From Paraburkholderia haematera (GTDB lineage Bacteria; Pseudomonadota; Gammaproteobacteria; Burkholderiales; Burkholderiaceae), in assembly GCF_905220975.1 (NCBI RefSeq), contig NZ_CAJNBK010000003.1, positions 372,001-436,000 of the forward strand: a stretch of 64,000 nt of DNA. The letters run 5' to 3'. Shown one piece after another: positions 44,704 to 53,768 of this stretch. The notes beneath the pieces are model-generated. The model saw only the letters and a list, made by a program, of their open reading frames with translations. It was not told the DNA's origin and did not search any database. The translations under genes were made by a program, and so were the position numbers. How positions within the stretch are numbered: the first letter of the stretch is position 1; each line of letters begins with the position of its first letter.

Positions 44704-45531
44704 ATGCTGACAAATGACAACCGGGCCGATCTGGCGGTCCATCGCGTACGGCATCCCCTGAAGTTCCGTCTGTTGCAGGTCAAAACGGTGCGCGCGCTGA
44801 CTCCGCATCTGATTCGCGTCACCTTCACGGGCGAGGATCTGCACGACTTTGTCTCCGCTTCGTTCGACGATCACATCAAAGTGTTCTTCCCCGAGCCCGG
44901 CGCCGACAAACCCGTGCTGCCGGAAGCCGGCCCTGACGGTCCCGAGTTTCCCGCCGGCCAGCCGCGGCCGATCGCCCGCGACTTCACGCCGCGCCGCTTC
45001 GACGCCGAGGCGCGCGAACTCGACATCGAGTTCGCCATGCACGAGGCCGGCCCGGCTGCAACATGGGCGGCGCAAGCCAAGGCGGGCCAGTATCTCGGCA
45101 TTGGCGGCCCGCGCGGCTCGCTGGTGATCCCGACCGGCTTCGACTGGCATCTGCTGATCGGCGACGATACCGCGTTGCCGGCCATTGCCCGCCGCCTCGA
45201 AGAGTTGCCTGCCGGCACACGCGTCGCGGCCGTGATCGAGGTGGCCGACCGGTCGGCACAGATCGAATTCGCGACGCGGGCCGAACTGCATATCGTCTGG
45301 CGCCATCGCAGCGAATCGGGCTATCGCGGCGAGGCCTTGCTGCAGGCAGTACGCGAAGTTTACTTACCCGAAGACGGTGAAGGCTACGTGTGGGCCGCCG
45401 GCGAATCCGCGACGATGCGCGCGGTGCGCTACCACCTGTGCACGGAACGTGGCGTCGACAAGTCGCGCATTCGCGCGGCCAGCTACTGGAAACAGGGTGC
45501 CGAAGCGGTACACGAGTCGCTCGACGATTGA
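44704..45531 (+). CDS. Siderophore-interacting FAD-dependent ferric reductase (NfeF/ViuB-like)
   Basis: 275 aa. FAD-binding domain with ARDFTPRRFD (the R-x-Y/F-T-x-R motif) and an NAD(P)-like C-terminal domain (LLIGDDTALPAIARRLEELP, YVWAAGESATMRAVRYHL). It reduces ferric siderophores in the cytoplasm to release iron. The ATG at 44704 gives the standard N-terminus. It lies behind the PadR gene, as in the nfeR-nfeF pair, so it is probably controlled by nickel or iron through that regulator. Confidence 0.93.
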   Translation: MLTNDNRADLAVHRVRHPLKFRLLQVKTVRALTPHLIRVTFTGEDLHDFVSASFDDHIKVFFPEPGADKPVLPEAGPDGPEFPAGQPRPIARDFTPRRFDAEARELDIEFAMHEAGPAATWAAQAKAGQYLGIGGPRGSLVIPTGFDWHLLIGDDTALPAIARRLEELPAGTRVAAVIEVADRSAQIEFATRAELHIVWRHRSESGYRGEALLQAVREVYLPEDGEGYVWAAGESATMRAVRYHLCTERGVDKSRIRAASYWKQGAEAVHESLDD

Positions 45532-45872
45532 CCGTCCGCAGCGCGCGCACAATGAACTGCGTACGTTGGGCGAGCCGTCTGAGCTATGTGAGCCGCGATA
45601 ACGGGTGTTTTCGCGGCAAACGAAATCACGCGAGCAAAGCCAATATGAAAGGGATTACTAATTCGAAATGAATGGGTATCCGTGCGCCGCACGCTCACGG
45701 GGATTCATCTGTCTCGGCGTCGGAAAGCCAGCCGGGACTGAATGCATCGAGCCCCCCTACCCTTAAGGATTTCTTACTACCCCCTCCGAGGGAGTACCTC
45801 TTCGCGCCCCTTGCCCCGCCGATATTGGCCGGTAAATGTCGCCAGAGTGACGACACCTTTGGAGGGCCGAAC
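45532..45872. other. Promoter region of the APC permease gene
   Basis: About 340 bp. A frame in phase with the permease is open across 45672-45872, but its composition (Ser/Pro-rich) and the lack of an RBS argue against translation there. No repeat or hairpin stands out. Confidence 0.4.
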
Positions 45873-47561
45873 GTGAGTTCAGTAAACGATGCAGGTCAGG
45901 AGATCCATCTTGCCGCACCAGTAGACGCGACAGGACTTCATAGAAAGATTGGCTGGGCGGGCGCATTCTGGGTAGCCAGTGGTGTACCGGCTCTGGTGCT
46001 GTTCTCGATCGGCTCGATTGCGGCGACCGTCGGCAAGCCGTCGTGGATCATCTGGACCATTTCAATCTGTTTCGGCTTCATCCAGTCCTTTTCCTACGCC
46101 GAGATCGCCGGGCTGTTTCCACACAAGTCCGGCGGCGCATCGGTGTATGGCGCAATCGCCTGGGTGCGCTACAGCAAGCTGCTCGCGCCTCTCTCCGTGT
46201 GGTGCAACTGGTTCGCGTGGTCAACCGTGCTGGCGATCGGGTCCGGCCTCGGTGCGGGCTACGTGCTGAACATGTTGTTCCCCGCAACCTCCGCGATCAA
46301 CACGTGGCAAATCACGCTGGTCGATCTTGGCTGGCTTTCGAGCGGGCTGAGTCTGCGGGTCAATGCGACCTTCGTGATCGGCGCTGCGATCCTGCTAACG
46401 ACGTTCGCGATCCAGCATCGCGGCATTCTGCAAGCCGCGCGGCTCCAGATGATTCTCGCGATCTCCGCGCTGCTGCCGCTCCTATTGGTCGGCGTCTATC
46501 CGCTACTGACAGGCGATTTGCCGATGCACAACCTGTTCCCGCTCTATCCGCTGGCAAAAGACGCCGGCGGCCGTGTTATAGACGGCACCTGGAATTTGAG
46601 TAGCATCGAACTGATGGCCGGCGGACTCTTTATCGCCGCGTGGTCCACCTACGGATTCGAAACGGCGGTCTGCTACACGCGCGAATTCAAGGATCCTCGC
46701 CGCGATACGGTCAAGGCGATCGTTTATTCCGGACTCCTGTGCCTCGTGTTCTTCACGCTCGTCCCGCTCGCGTTCCAGGGCGCCCTCGGTCTCGGCCAAC
46801 TCGTCTCGCCCGAGGTCAAGGACGCTGCCGGCAACATCACGCAGCCGGCTGTCTATGACGGCATTCTGTCGCCGGGCATTTACAGCGGCATGGGCGTTTC
46901 CGAAGCGATGGCGCAAATCGTGCACGCCGGCAACCTGGGCGCACTCATTCTGAAACCGATGCTGGTATTCGCGCTCGTGCTCGCCATCATGACGTCGATG
47001 GCGGGTTCGTCGCGCACGCTCTATCAGGCTTCCGTTGACGGCTGGTTGCCGAAATATCTGTCTCACGTCAACCACAACGGCGCACCGACACGCGCAATGT
47101 GGACCGACCTCGTATTCAATCTCGTGCTGCTGCTGATGTCCGACTATGTCGTCGTACTCGCGATGTCGAATGTAGGCTACATCATCTTCAACTTCCTGAA
47201 TCTCAATGCCGCGTGGATCCACCGGCTCGACCGTTCAACCTGGGAGCGCCCTTTCAAAGCGCCGAAATGGGTGCTCGGCGCCGGCGCCGTATTGTCGTTC
47301 GTCAATCTCGCATTGATGGGGCTGGGGGCGGATGTATGGGGCAAGGGCACCCTGATTTCGGGCATCGTCTTCTCGGCGCTGATCGTACCGGTGTTCATCT
47401 GGCGCCACTACGTGACAGACAAAGGCCGCTTCCCGGACGCGATGCTGGACGACATGGATCTGTCGAACGACAACGCCCAGCGGCGCGCGGGTTTTCTGCC
47501 GTATGCGGTATTGGCGCTTGGCGTGGTGGTCGTCTTCGTAAGCCACTGGATCACGACCTGA
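45873..47561 (+). CDS. APC-family amino acid/amine permease
   Basis: 562 aa with about 12-14 membrane helices. The start is the GTG at 45873 because GGAGGG lies 6 nt before it; an in-frame ATG at 45672 has no RBS. Helix 1 region IGWAGAFWVASGVPALVLFS and ETAVCYTREFKDPRRDTVKA are typical of the amino acid-polyamine-organocation superfamily. The location beside amine catabolic genes suggests uptake of trimethylamine, TMAO or a related amine, but the family transports many amino compounds. Confidence 0.9.
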   Translation: MSSVNDAGQEIHLAAPVDATGLHRKIGWAGAFWVASGVPALVLFSIGSIAATVGKPSWIIWTISICFGFIQSFSYAEIAGLFPHKSGGASVYGAIAWVRYSKLLAPLSVWCNWFAWSTVLAIGSGLGAGYVLNMLFPATSAINTWQITLVDLGWLSSGLSLRVNATFVIGAAILLTTFAIQHRGILQAARLQMILAISALLPLLLVGVYPLLTGDLPMHNLFPLYPLAKDAGGRVIDGTWNLSSIELMAGGLFIAAWSTYGFETAVCYTREFKDPRRDTVKAIVYSGLLCLVFFTLVPLAFQGALGLGQLVSPEVKDAAGNITQPAVYDGILSPGIYSGMGVSEAMAQIVHAGNLGALILKPMLVFALVLAIMTSMAGSSRTLYQASVDGWLPKYLSHVNHNGAPTRAMWTDLVFNLVLLLMSDYVVVLAMSNVGYIIFNFLNLNAAWIHRLDRSTWERPFKAPKWVLGAGAVLSFVNLALMGLGADVWGKGTLISGIVFSALIVPVFIWRHYVTDKGRFPDAMLDDMDLSNDNAQRRAGFLPYAVLALGVVVVFVSHWITT

Positions 47562-47587
47562 TTGCACACTTCTTCTGACGATCGAAC

Positions 47588-47621
47588 GCCCGTGTTGCGT
47601 GAATCTCCGCGTAACACGGGC
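47588..47621. terminator. Hairpin between convergent permease and PAS genes
   Basis: GCCCGTGTT (47588-47596) pairs with AACACGGGC (47613-47621) around a 16-nt loop with a little inner pairing. It sits in the 65-bp space between two convergent genes, so it is probably a shared terminator, though there is no T-run. Confidence 0.5.
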
Positions 47622-47626
47622 GAAGT

Positions 47627-48367
47627 TCATCGCACGGCAAAGATCGCACCTTCGATACCCAGCACTTCGCTGCTGGCCGAATAAATGCCGATACCACGTT
47701 CCCAGACGTTTCTCAGCACACCATTCGCCCCGCGAATGCGATAGCGCAGTTCAAACGGCCTGCGATCCGCCAGTGCTTCCTGCACGCCGCGCCAGACGTA
47801 ATCGACGTCTTCCGGCACGATCAACTGGCTGTAGCTATGTTCGTGACTATCGACAAACCAGGCAGCCGGATAGCCAGTCAACTCTTCGCAACCGTCGCTG
47901 ACGAATTCCATCGACCACGACGGATTGTTGCGGCCGCGATAGATCAGGCCCGGCACGCCGTTCAGGAGGCCCATCGCGCTGCGCAGCCTGGCTTCGATTG
48001 AAGTCTCCTGACGTTTTTGCGCCGTGGTGTCGAATGCGGCGATAAAGAAGGCGTCTTTGTGCCGGCGGCATGCCACCTCCAGCCAGCGAAGTTGGCCGTG
48101 CGGATGAACAAAGCGGATTCGCTCGCGCATGCAGGCACCGCTTTCATTGCGCAGCCGCTCCAGCACCGCGCGCCAGATCAGCCGATCTTCCGGATGCACG
48201 TACGCGGCTAGCTCGACGCCCGCGACGCTGGCTTCCATCAGTTCGCTCCACGCAGCGTTTGCGTGGCGAATGCAGCCTTCGGTATCCACTTGCAACAGCG
48301 CGACCGGATAGGCGTCGAGGCCCGACGCGCTGGCGGCCATTTCGCTTACAACAGCATTATCTTGCAT
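47627..48367 (-). CDS. Protein with two PAS domains
   Basis: 246 aa. Two PAS folds: residues about 15-115 (LLQVDTEGCIRHANAAWSEL, RWLEVACRRHKDAFFIAAFD) and 130-245 (GVPGLIYRGRNNPSWSMEFV, VSDGCEELTGYPAAWFV). There is no output domain, so it can only sense or transmit by contact. It follows the two-component genes on the same strand with about 16 bp between it and the regulator, so it may be the missing sensory part of that kinase. Ligand unknown. Confidence 0.86.
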   Translation of the reverse strand: MQDNAVVSEMAASASGLDAYPVALLQVDTEGCIRHANAAWSELMEASVAGVELAAYVHPEDRLIWRAVLERLRNESGACMRERIRFVHPHGQLRWLEVACRRHKDAFFIAAFDTTAQKRQETSIEARLRSAMGLLNGVPGLIYRGRNNPSWSMEFVSDGCEELTGYPAAWFVDSHEHSYSQLIVPEDVDYVWRGVQEALADRRPFELRYRIRGANGVLRNVWERGIGIYSASSEVLGIEGAIFAVR

Positions 48368-48382
48368 TCATTTACGCCTTCA

Positions 48383-49030
48383 TCATTGACGCGCCAGGGC
48401 ATCGCGGTGAACCCACGCGGCCAGTTCAAGCCGGGAACGCAAATTCAACTTGCGCAGCAGATTCTTGACATAGACCTTGACCGTGCCGTCGCTAATGCCC
48501 AATTGCCTCGCGATCTGCTTGTTGCTCATACCCTCGGAAATGCGCGCCAGTGTCTGCGCTTCGCGCTCGGTCAGTTCGACCTGGCGAGTGCCTCTTTCCC
48601 CTTCGGGCACATCGTCGTCATTCGCGAGAAGCGTGACCAGACAATCGTCGAGCACGATCACGCCTTGCACACAGTTGCGTATGTAGAGCCGCAAATCGTC
48701 CGGCTCGGTTTCCTTCAACATATAACCGTCGGCGCCGAGACGCAGCGCGCTCAACAACTCGTTGCGATCGAGCGAGGCGGTCAGCACGACCTTGCGGCTC
48801 TCGATTTCGAGCTGGCCCAGTTCATCGAGCACATGCAAACCACCCAATCCCGGCATGTGAAGATCGATCAGGATCAGACCAGGCCTTAACTGCTCCGCGA
48901 GCGCAATGCCCTGCCGGCCGCTGGAAGCTTCCCCGACCACCTGAAACTCCCCAGTCGAGTTGAAGTACTCGGCGAGGCCACGCCGGAACAGCGGATGGTC
49001 GTCAATCAGAAGCAACGTCGTCGGATCCAT
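48383..49030 (-). CDS. NarL/FixJ-type response regulator
   Basis: 215 aa from the ATG at 49030, which follows AGGGAG; the frame extends to 49129 without a better RBS. Receiver: acidic pocket D10/D11 (LLLIDDHPLF), phospho-acceptor D56 (LILIDLHMPG), switch TAS and Lys region. The LuxR-type HTH is LTEREAQTLARISEGMSNKQ followed by IARQLGISDGTVKVYVKNLL. It overlaps the kinase gene by about 30 bp. Likely target: the dimethylamine/TMA genes read divergently next door. Confidence 0.93.
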   Translation of the reverse strand: MDPTTLLLIDDHPLFRRGLAEYFNSTGEFQVVGEASSGRQGIALAEQLRPGLILIDLHMPGLGGLHVLDELGQLEIESRKVVLTASLDRNELLSALRLGADGYMLKETEPDDLRLYIRNCVQGVIVLDDCLVTLLANDDDVPEGERGTRQVELTEREAQTLARISEGMSNKQIARQLGISDGTVKVYVKNLLRKLNLRSRLELAAWVHRDALARQ

Positions 49031-49724
49031 CAAGGGACTCCCTTCTGGCATCGTCATTCGGGACAAGCAGGCGTACCCGCGTGCCGCTCGGCTGCACATT
49101 CTCGATCGCGACTCGTGCGCCGATCGCACGCGCCCGTTCGCGCATGATCTCCAACCCGTAGTGATTTTCCTCCACCGATGCAGGCCGCAACCCGAGCCCG
49201 TCGTCCGTCACGGTCACGCACAAAGCGCCCGTGGGATCGCCCATCACTTCGATCCGGGCATGTCTCGCATGAGCATGGCGGACCACGTTCGATAACGCTT
49301 CGCGCACGATCTGCAACGCGTGCAGCGCAACATCCGGCGCGAGTTCGATTTCCGGCACGCGGTTGTCCAGTTCGAAAACCACGTTGCAGCGCCGCGAAAA
49401 CTCATCGACAGAGTCAGCCAGCGCCTGGCGCCACGAGCGCCCTTCGAGAGTCAGGCGCGCACCGGTGATCAACTGGCGAACGTCGCGCTGCAGCCGCGTC
49501 ATCGTGGTTCGCAACTCCGCGAGCAACGGTTCCGCTGCATCGGGATTACGCACCTGCTGTTGCACACGGCTGACGAGAAACGACATGAAGCCCAGTTGTT
49601 GTGCGACCGAATCATGAAGTTCACGGATCAGCGCACGGGTACCCCCGTCGCAATCGACCTCATCGCCCCCATCCACCACTTGCGTGGATGCGTCGCGCTG
49701 CATCAGGGTCCGGCTCACCGCCAT
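49002..49724 (-). CDS. NarX-type histidine kinase without sensor domain
   Basis: 240 aa from the ATG at 49724 (a GTG three codons earlier is possible). HisKA_3 dimerisation helix with the phospho-His (ALIRELHDSVAQQLGF, H37), then a HATPase domain: N-box QIVREALSNVVRHAHA, G1 VTDDGLGLRP, G2 HYGLEIMRERARA. No membrane helix or sensory domain is encoded, so it is a soluble kinase. The PAS protein downstream may supply sensing. It is divergent from the dimethylamine monooxygenase genes. Confidence 0.92.
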   Translation of the reverse strand: MAVSRTLMQRDASTQVVDGGDEVDCDGGTRALIRELHDSVAQQLGFMSFLVSRVQQQVRNPDAAEPLLAELRTTMTRLQRDVRQLITGARLTLEGRSWRQALADSVDEFSRRCNVVFELDNRVPEIELAPDVALHALQIVREALSNVVRHAHARHARIEVMGDPTGALCVTVTDDGLGLRPASVEENHYGLEIMRERARAIGARVAIENVQPSGTRVRLLVPNDDARRESLDGSDDVASD

Positions 49725-49817
49725 GCAGGCCACCCCACGAGAAAAGTGATCTTAGAGGCAAGAAACGTGCCCTTTGCGGCCCTACTCCTTTGGGCATACC
49801 TCGTTGTCAGGATTGAA

Positions 49818-49861
49818 CGGCGTTTCCCTTTAAGAAACTATTTTGCTTGTGGGGAACGCCG
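49818..49861. promoter_or_regulatory. Inverted repeat in the divergent region before dmmA
   Basis: CGGCGTTTCCC (49818-49828) and GGGGAACGCCG (49851-49861) are complementary except for one base, spaced 22 nt. It lies between the kinase gene and the catabolic operon and could be an operator of the NarL-type regulator or a transcript hairpin. The sequence around it is clearly less GC-rich than the genes. Confidence 0.45.
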
Positions 49862-50012
49862 CTTTTCGAGTGTTTTGTCCGTTAGACCCGCGCTTCGCAA
49901 CGCACTCGAATGGAGCAAATGCCCCGTTTTAGTTCAGATGCAAGTGCACACGTTTGAAGCGAAACATGATCCACGCGTTTTGCCCGCATCGACAAAACCG
50001 GCAATCAAATAC

Positions 50013-50582
50013 ATGACACCGACGCACGACAGATCATCAGGCTCTCCTCCAAGCCTTCCGCGATATCAGGCACTCCGGATATGTGAGGCTGCGCGTCAAC
50101 ACGTTGTGGTCGTTCAAGCCGACGCACTCACGAAGATCGCGGCTTTCATCGCGACGCTGCCGCTCGAGCCGGACCTGAGCACGCTGCTCGTTCAAGGCGA
50201 TACCTCAGCTACGGCTCGCGGCGCGTCGTTCTTCCCGACGTACGACGCGCTCGAGCGCCATCTTCTCGCGACCCTGGATCGCTCGGCAATCGGCTTGCGG
50301 CTCTATGTATGCGGCGACGAAGCGTTCATCTGGCGCATCCGTCGTCTCGCCTGCGAAGCGGGCATGTTGCCGGAAGAAATCAGCGCCGAACTCGTTGCCG
50401 CACCGCGCGCCGTGTATTGCGTGCATTGCAGTGCATCGCACGTCTACGACGCACTGCCCGAAGTCGAATGCATCGGCTGTGGCATCAACCTCGGCGTGCG
50501 CCAGCATTTCTCAGAGCGCGTCGGCGCGTATCTCGGCGTCTGCGCCGATCCGGATCGCCCTTACCTGGAGGATCGCGCATGA
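50013..50582 (+). CDS. Dimethylamine monooxygenase subunit DmmA family protein
   Basis: 189 aa from the ATG at 50013. The C-terminus has two CxxC pairs (VYCVHCSASHVYDAL, VECIGCGINLGV), consistent with a zinc or iron centre, and the middle is a Rossmann-like region (LLVQGDTSATARGASFFPT, RLYVCGDEAFIWRIRR). This matches the family known as DmmA in dimethylamine-degrading bacteria. It is first in the operon and overlaps the reductase gene by ATGA. Its exact part in the DMA monooxygenase is inferred from context. Confidence 0.75.
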   Translation: MTPTHDRSSGSPPSLPRYQALRICEAARQHVVVVQADALTKIAAFIATLPLEPDLSTLLVQGDTSATARGASFFPTYDALERHLLATLDRSAIGLRLYVCGDEAFIWRIRRLACEAGMLPEEISAELVAAPRAVYCVHCSASHVYDALPEVECIGCGINLGVRQHFSERVGAYLGVCADPDRPYLEDRA

Positions 50583-51514
50583 ACACGATCAAGGTTCGCG
50601 TAGAAGCGACACGGCTGCTGACACCGGTGGTACGCGAGTTCACGCTGACCGCCGTGCACGGCCGGTTACCGAAGTTTTCTTCCGGCAGTCATATCCAGGT
50701 GCGCTTGCCGCTGGACGAGCGCCCATTGCGCAACGCCTATTCGCTGCTCGGCGATCCGGCGAACGCGTCCAGCTATCGCATCGCCGTGCGCAAGCAGGAG
50801 GATTCGCGCGGCGGTTCGGTGTTCATGCATGAGCGTGTCCGGGAAGGATCGGCGTTGAAAATTACGCCACCGGCCAATCTGTTTGCACTGCATTCCGGCG
50901 CGCGGGCTCACATCCTGATCGCGGGCGGCATCGGCATCACGCCATTTGTCGCGCATATCGCCGCGCTGGAGCGCGACGCCGCCGATTTCGAATTGCACTA
51001 CGCCTATCGGCAAGGGCTTACCGACGCGTATCGCGCCGAGTTGAGCGAGCGCCTCGGCAACCGTTTTCATGGTTACGACGGCGAGCGCGTGCGACTCGAT
51101 ATCGAACGGGTGCTACGTGGTCGCCCGCTGGGGACGCATGTCTATGTATGCGGTCCGCAAACGCTTCTGAGAGCCGTGCGCGAGACAGCTCGCGCGCTCG
51201 GCTGGCCAGACGGCCGCGTGCACTGGGAAGCATTCGCCGCGACGCAGCCCGGCACGCCGTTCGTCGTGACCCTCATGCGCAGTGGCGCGAGGTTGGACGT
51301 GGCGGCTGACCAGAGCCTGCTGGAAGCGCTCGAAGCGAGCGGACTCGAGATCCCGAACCTGTGCCGCGGCGGAGTCTGCGGCCAATGCGCGACGCGCCAC
51401 GTTGCCGGCGACGTCGACCACCGCGATCTGGTGCTTCAGGAATCCGAGCGCGTCACGCATCTGATGCCGTGCGTCTCGCGTGCCCACAGCACCTCTCTTT
51501 TCCTTGACCTCTGA
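50579..51514 (+). CDS. Ferredoxin-NAD(P)H reductase (VanB/PDR type, DmmB-like)
   Basis: 311 aa: an FMN/FAD-binding barrel (LRNAYSLLGDPANASSYRIA), an NAD(P) domain (AHILIAGGIGITPFVAHIAA, HVYVCGPQTLLRAV) and a C-terminal plant-type [2Fe-2S] ferredoxin (CRGGVCGQCATR with the last Cys in MPCVSRA). It passes electrons from NAD(P)H to the oxygenase part. The start at 50579 overlaps the previous stop, so translation is coupled. Phthalate-dioxygenase-reductase type. Confidence 0.93.
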   Translation: MNTIKVRVEATRLLTPVVREFTLTAVHGRLPKFSSGSHIQVRLPLDERPLRNAYSLLGDPANASSYRIAVRKQEDSRGGSVFMHERVREGSALKITPPANLFALHSGARAHILIAGGIGITPFVAHIAALERDAADFELHYAYRQGLTDAYRAELSERLGNRFHGYDGERVRLDIERVLRGRPLGTHVYVCGPQTLLRAVRETARALGWPDGRVHWEAFAATQPGTPFVVTLMRSGARLDVAADQSLLEALEASGLEIPNLCRGGVCGQCATRHVAGDVDHRDLVLQESERVTHLMPCVSRAHSTSLFLDL

Positions 51515-51524
51515 GGACCGCGCC

Positions 51525-52541
51525 ATGAGCGTCATTCTGAAACCCGCCGAAAGCTACCGTGAGACGTTTTCGTTTCGCAACAGTGAAGCCGCCATTGCGC
51601 GCTTCCCTTTTCCGTTTCCCGAAGACGCCTACATGTATTCGGTGAATATCGAACCGGCCCTGCCGCGCGATCCGGGCTCGGTCTTCGAGCACTGGTTCGA
51701 TATCGACGAGCACTATCGCTCCGAAGTCGCCGAGCGCGCAATCGTGCTGCAAAACGATCCGCACCGCTGCATGGTGATGCCGCACATGCAGAAAGCCTCG
51801 TGGGACACGCTGGAAATGATCATGGAGCATCTCGCCCAGGATTATCCCGAGCTGTTTTCGCTTAAGCGCAAGGGCGATCAGTGCTTATGGAGCAATCGTG
51901 CGCTCGGCATCGAGCAGGCGTTCCGTTTCGGCGACGCGCAGACCTTGCCGTGCGAGCCGCTCGAATATGTCATGCGGCAAACGCAAGGCGATATCGCGCT
52001 GCTCGATCAACGCGACGGCGATCTCTTCATGGATGCCGGCATCATCACCGGTCCTGCGGACTGGTCGCTCGCGTTCGACGCGGGAATGAGTTTCAGGCAA
52101 TGGCATTCGCCGGTGCCGATGGCACACGACTTGGGCATCTTCGATCGCGCGCTCAAGTATCTGCTGAACATTCAGGTGGACCGTCCGGTACGGCGTCTGA
52201 ACTGGACGCTCACAATCAACCCGCGCCTCGATACCGCCCCCGAAAACTACCACCTGTGGGGCGCAGAGCGCGGTCAGGTGACGCCTGAGAACGTCGCGCA
52301 ATGCGTGCATCTGCGCGTCGAACTGCAATTCATGGCGCGGCTTCCGCAGAGCAACGCGCTGATGTTCAGCATCCGCACGTATCTCGCCAGCATGGCCGAG
52401 CTCGTCACGCATCCGGCGTGGGCGCGCCGCCTTCATCGGGTCCTGCGCGACCTGCCTGAACCGATTGCCGACTACAAGGGCATGACGCGCTACCGGAAGA
52501 CCGTTGTCGACTGGTTGAGCCAGTTCGACGACGGTCTCTGA
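51525..52541 (+). CDS. Heme-dependent oxidative N-demethylase (DUF3445, dimethylamine monooxygenase large subunit)
   Basis: 338 aa from the ATG at 51525 with GAGGA before it. Conserved region: RFPFPFPEDAYMYSVNIEPA near the start, then MDAGIITGPADWSLAFDAGM, SPVPMAHDLGI, RLNWTLTINPRL and HLRVELQFMARLPQSNALMF. This is the DUF3445 family that forms the heme-containing oxygenase of dimethylamine breakdown, giving methylamine and formaldehyde. It is third in the operon, behind DmmA-like and reductase genes. Confidence 0.88.
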   Translation: MSVILKPAESYRETFSFRNSEAAIARFPFPFPEDAYMYSVNIEPALPRDPGSVFEHWFDIDEHYRSEVAERAIVLQNDPHRCMVMPHMQKASWDTLEMIMEHLAQDYPELFSLKRKGDQCLWSNRALGIEQAFRFGDAQTLPCEPLEYVMRQTQGDIALLDQRDGDLFMDAGIITGPADWSLAFDAGMSFRQWHSPVPMAHDLGIFDRALKYLLNIQVDRPVRRLNWTLTINPRLDTAPENYHLWGAERGQVTPENVAQCVHLRVELQFMARLPQSNALMFSIRTYLASMAELVTHPAWARRLHRVLRDLPEPIADYKGMTRYRKTVVDWLSQFDDGL

Positions 52542-52586
52542 TGCCTTGCTGATTTCGCATACCCCCTCACCTCTGGAGTAGCAGAC

Positions 52587-53717
52587 ATGGCTAATTCATG
52601 GCGTATTTCCGCGCTCGCGGACCGTCATCGCGCATTAGGCTCGAACCTCGAAGACTGGAACGGAATGGGCACCGCATGGACCTACTCCGGCGACCTTGCC
52701 GATCAGCACGAGGCGATTCGCACCAAGGCTGGCCTGATGGATGTATCCGGCCTGAAGAAGGTCCACTACGTCGGCCCGCACGCGGAGAGCCTGCTGAACT
52801 GGGCAACCACACGCGACGTCAGCAAGCTCTACCCGGGCAAGTCGGTGTATGCGGCGATACTGAATGAAGACGGCAAGTTTATCGACGACTGCATCGTCTA
52901 CCGGACCGGGCCGAATGCGTTCATGGTCGTGCATGGCTCCGGCACCGGCTATGAGCGCCTCGTTCGCTCCGCGCAGGGCCGCCAGGTCGCCGTACTGTTC
53001 GACGACGATCTGCATGATCTGTCTCTACAGGGCCCCGCCGCCGTGGACTTCCTTGCGGAACACGTGCCGGGCATTCGTGATCTGCCTTATTTCCATCATC
53101 TGCAAACGCGACTCTTCGGCAGGCCGGTGACGATCTCGCGCACCGGCTATACCGGCGAGCGCGGTTACGAGATCTTCTGCAAGGCCGCGGATGCGCCCTT
53201 CATCTGGGACACCGTCCTCGACAAAGGCGCAGCGTTCGGCATCATCCCGTGCGCGTTCACGGCGCTCGACTGGTTGCGCGTCGAAAGCTATCTGCTGTTC
53301 TTCCCCTACGACAACTCCGAGATGTACCCATTTGCGAACGAAAAGGCGGGCGACACGTTGTGGGAACTCGGCCTCGACTTCACCGTATCGCCGGGAAAAA
53401 CCGAGTTCTGCGGCGCGGGCGAACACTTCCGTCTGCAAGGCAAGGAGCGTTTCAAGATTTTTGGCGTGCTGGTGGACTCCACCGAAGCAGCCAACGGCGG
53501 CGACCCATTGTGGAACGACGGCAAGCAGGTCGGCGTCGTCACATGCGGCATGGTCTCGCGGCTGACCGGCCGCTCGATGGCGATCGCACGCCTCGACGTG
53601 GACTACGCGCGCCCCGGCGCACCGCTCGAAGTGCGTGGCCGCATCAAGGCCCGCGCAAGCGCCGCCGAACTGCCGTTCGACGATCCGGAAAAGAAGAAAC
53701 GCACCGCGATCGGCTAA
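52587..53717 (+). CDS. GcvT-like aminomethyltransferase
   Basis: 376 aa, T-protein fold that binds tetrahydrofolate. Family regions: AGLMDVSGLKKVHYVGPHAE, IDDCIVYRTGPNAFMVVHGS, LSLQGPAAVDFLAE, ISRTGYTGERGYEIFCKAAD and a C-terminal barrel starting near KFRIF. The ATG at 52587 follows GGAGTAG. In this setting it probably moves a methyl-derived one-carbon unit to THF, for example from formaldehyde released by demethylation. It is not next to gcvH or gcvP, so it is not the glycine-cleavage T-protein. Confidence 0.88.
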   Translation: MANSWRISALADRHRALGSNLEDWNGMGTAWTYSGDLADQHEAIRTKAGLMDVSGLKKVHYVGPHAESLLNWATTRDVSKLYPGKSVYAAILNEDGKFIDDCIVYRTGPNAFMVVHGSGTGYERLVRSAQGRQVAVLFDDDLHDLSLQGPAAVDFLAEHVPGIRDLPYFHHLQTRLFGRPVTISRTGYTGERGYEIFCKAADAPFIWDTVLDKGAAFGIIPCAFTALDWLRVESYLLFFPYDNSEMYPFANEKAGDTLWELGLDFTVSPGKTEFCGAGEHFRLQGKERFKIFGVLVDSTEAANGGDPLWNDGKQVGVVTCGMVSRLTGRSMAIARLDVDYARPGAPLEVRGRIKARASAAELPFDDPEKKKRTAIG

Positions 53718-53768
53718 TCCGTCGACGGTCTCCCGTTACATCTCTCACGTATTTTCAGGAGTGTCGCA

